Origin: Mycobacterium sp. 050128
Lineage (GTDB): Bacteria; Actinomycetota; Actinomycetes; Mycobacteriales; Mycobacteriaceae
DNA length: 64,000 nucleotides
Direction: 5' to 3'
Assembly: GCF_036409155.1 (NCBI RefSeq)
Contig: NZ_JAZGLW010000001.1
Span: forward strand, 1,488,001 to 1,552,000
How positions within the stretch are numbered: the stretch's first letter is position 1; the number at the start of each line of letters is the position of its first letter. The notes beneath the pieces are model-generated. The model was given only the letters and a program-made list of their open reading frames with translations. It was not told the origin of the DNA and ran no database searches. Shown here in pieces: positions 62,797 to 64,000 of the stretch. A program made the position numbers and the translations under genes.

Positions 62797-64000
62797 CCAC
62801 CCCTCAGCACCTGTCCGACCGTTACGAACTGGGCGACATCCTCGGTTTCGGCGGTATGTCGGAGGTTCACTTAGCCCGCGACGTCCGCTTGCACCGCGAC
62901 GTCGCGGTGAAAGTGCTGCGCGCCGATCTGGCGCGCGATCCGAGCTTCTACTTGCGCTTTCGTCGCGAGGCGCAAAACGCCGCGGCGCTCAATCACCCGG
63001 CGATCGTCGCCGTCTACGACACCGGCGAGGCCGAGACGCCCGCGGGTCCGCTGCCCTACATCGTCATGGAATACGTCGACGGCGTCACGCTGCGCGATAT
63101 CGTGCACAACGACGGGCCCCTGCCGCCGCGCCGCGCGATCGAGATCATCGCCGACGCCTGCCAGGCCCTGAACTTCAGCCACCAGAACGGCATCATCCAC
63201 CGCGACGTCAAACCGGCGAACATCATGATCAGCACGACCAACGCGGTCAAGGTGATGGACTTCGGCATCGCGCGGGCCATCGCCGACAGCGGCAACAGCG
63301 TCACCCAGACCGCGGCCGTGATCGGCACCGCGCAGTACCTCTCGCCGGAGCAGGCCCGCGGCGATTCCGTCGACGCCCGCTCCGATGTCTACTCGCTGGG
63401 TTGTGTGCTCTACGAAATCCTGACCGGAGAGCCACCTTTCACCGGCGACTCACCGGTTTCGGTTGCCTACCAACATGTCCGGGAAGACCCGGTGCCGCCA
63501 TCGAAACGGCATGCGGGCATTTCGCCCGACCTCGACGCCGTCGTACTCAAGGCGTTGGCCAAGAACCCGGACAACCGGTATCAGACCGCGGCGGAGATGC
63601 GCGCCGACCTGGTGCGGGTGCACAATGGTGAAACACCCGAAGCACCACGGGTTTTCACCGACGCCGAGCGGACCTCGCTGATGGCCTCGACGGGGTCCGG
63701 CCACGGGGGTCCGCGCACCGACCCGATGGCTCGCCAACGCCTCACCGAGACCGACCCCGATCGGATGGGCGGTCCCATCGGTCGTTGGGTCGTCGCGGTC
63801 GCCGTGCTGGCGGTGCTGACGATTGTCGTCGTCATCGCGTTCAACACGTTCGGCGGCTCGACCCGCGACGTGCAAGTGCCCGACATGCGAGGTCAGGTGT
63901 CCGCCGATGCCGTTGCGGCCCTGCAGAACCGCGGCTTCAAGACCCGCACGCTGCAAAAGCCCGATTCGTCGATCCCGCCCGACCATGTGATCAACACCGA
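62793..64000 (+). CDS. pknB: Serine/threonine protein kinase PknB, 3' end outside window
   Basis: 402 codons are visible of an expected 620 or so. The kinase domain (about 11-275) has [36 protein letters not shown], and the activation loop [19 protein letters not shown] Thr-rich juxtamembrane part and one TM helix ([19 protein letters not shown], about 330-350) precede the first PASTA domain ([29 protein letters not shown]), which is cut by the window end. PknB senses muropeptides and lipid II and controls cell-wall synthesis. It overlaps pknA by ATGA. Confidence 0.98.
   Translation, partial: MTTPQHLSDRYELGDILGFGGMSEVHLARDVRLHRDVAVKVLRADLARDPSFYLRFRREAQNAAALNHPAIVAVYDTGEAETPAGPLPYIVMEYVDGVTLRDIVHNDGPLPPRRAIEIIADACQALNFSHQNGIIHRDVKPANIMISTTNAVKVMDFGIARAIADSGNSVTQTAAVIGTAQYLSPEQARGDSVDARSDVYSLGCVLYEILTGEPPFTGDSPVSVAYQHVREDPVPPSKRHAGISPDLDAVVLKALAKNPDNRYQTAAEMRADLVRVHNGETPEAPRVFTDAERTSLMASTGSGHGGPRTDPMARQRLTETDPDRMGGPIGRWVVAVAVLAVLTIVVVIAFNTFGGSTRDVQVPDMRGQVSADAVAALQNRGFKTRTLQKPDSSIPPDHVINT

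Overview
The window is a GC-rich chromosome segment from a slow-growing, non-tuberculous-type Mycobacterium, next to the replication origin. The evidence is the block fhaA-fhaB-pstP-rodA-pbpA-pknA-pknB with its flanking tRNA-Leu(CAG), dnaB with an intein in the Walker A motif, rpsF-ssb-rpsR-rplI, ponA1, ino1, leuS, mtc28, whiB5 and PE/PPE genes, in the order known from M. tuberculosis (about Rv0014c to Rv0058, reading right to left). Comparisons with Rv genes are from memory, not from a search; the species cannot be named.

Layout. 1-9.8 kb, minus strand: dnaB (3' end outside the window, complete class 3-type intein), then rplI, rpsR, ssb, rpsF, a DJ-1/PfpI protein, a GT87-type membrane protein, ponA1 and a DUF5318 protein. 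9.8-12.9 kb, plus strand: a DUF1707 membrane protein, padR and ino1, ending in a strong terminator. 13.0-19.1 kb, plus strand: a tightly packed operon of luciferase-like oxidoreductase, sulfotransferase, TIM-barrel protein and DUF1214 protein, followed by the hydrolase and oxidoreductase that M. tuberculosis keeps here. 19.2-23.9 kb: GntR regulator, amino-acid-type ABC transporter with fused binding protein and permease, MarR regulator, short-chain dehydrogenase. 23.9-32.4 kb: leuS (minus), mtc28, a small membrane protein, an SBF-like transporter, YqgE, an MFS transporter and a DinB-like protein.

32.4-47.7 kb is the most interesting part. A minus-strand type VII secretion (T7SS) block holds an EspL-like YbaB protein, EccB, a full-length three-ATPase EccC, PE and PPE. 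Its EccB and EccC most resemble ESX-2. The block lacks an Esx pair, EccD, EccE and MycP. It lies immediately downstream of a cargo/chaperone cluster equivalent to Rv0023-Rv0029: HTH regulator, NlpC/P60 hydrolase without a signal peptide, two DUF4226-like proteins, EspF/EspC-like protein, EspH-like protein, and an Rv0029-like protein with a Glu-Pro repeat. whiB5 is divergent from it. In M. tuberculosis the corresponding interval holds other genes and a transposase remnant, so this looks like a fuller form of a partly lost secretion locus.

47.7-54.4 kb: acyl-CoA dehydrogenase, pirin, GNAT protein, a PPE protein with a C-terminal SHOCT domain, a SCO6745-type protein, a hypothetical protein and tRNA-Leu. 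54.7-64 kb: the growth and division signalling operon fhaA to pknB, with pknB cut by the window end. Many genes overlap at ATGA or GTGA junctions, and several starts sit 6-8 nt after a TANNNT -10 element, as expected for leaderless mycobacterial transcripts.
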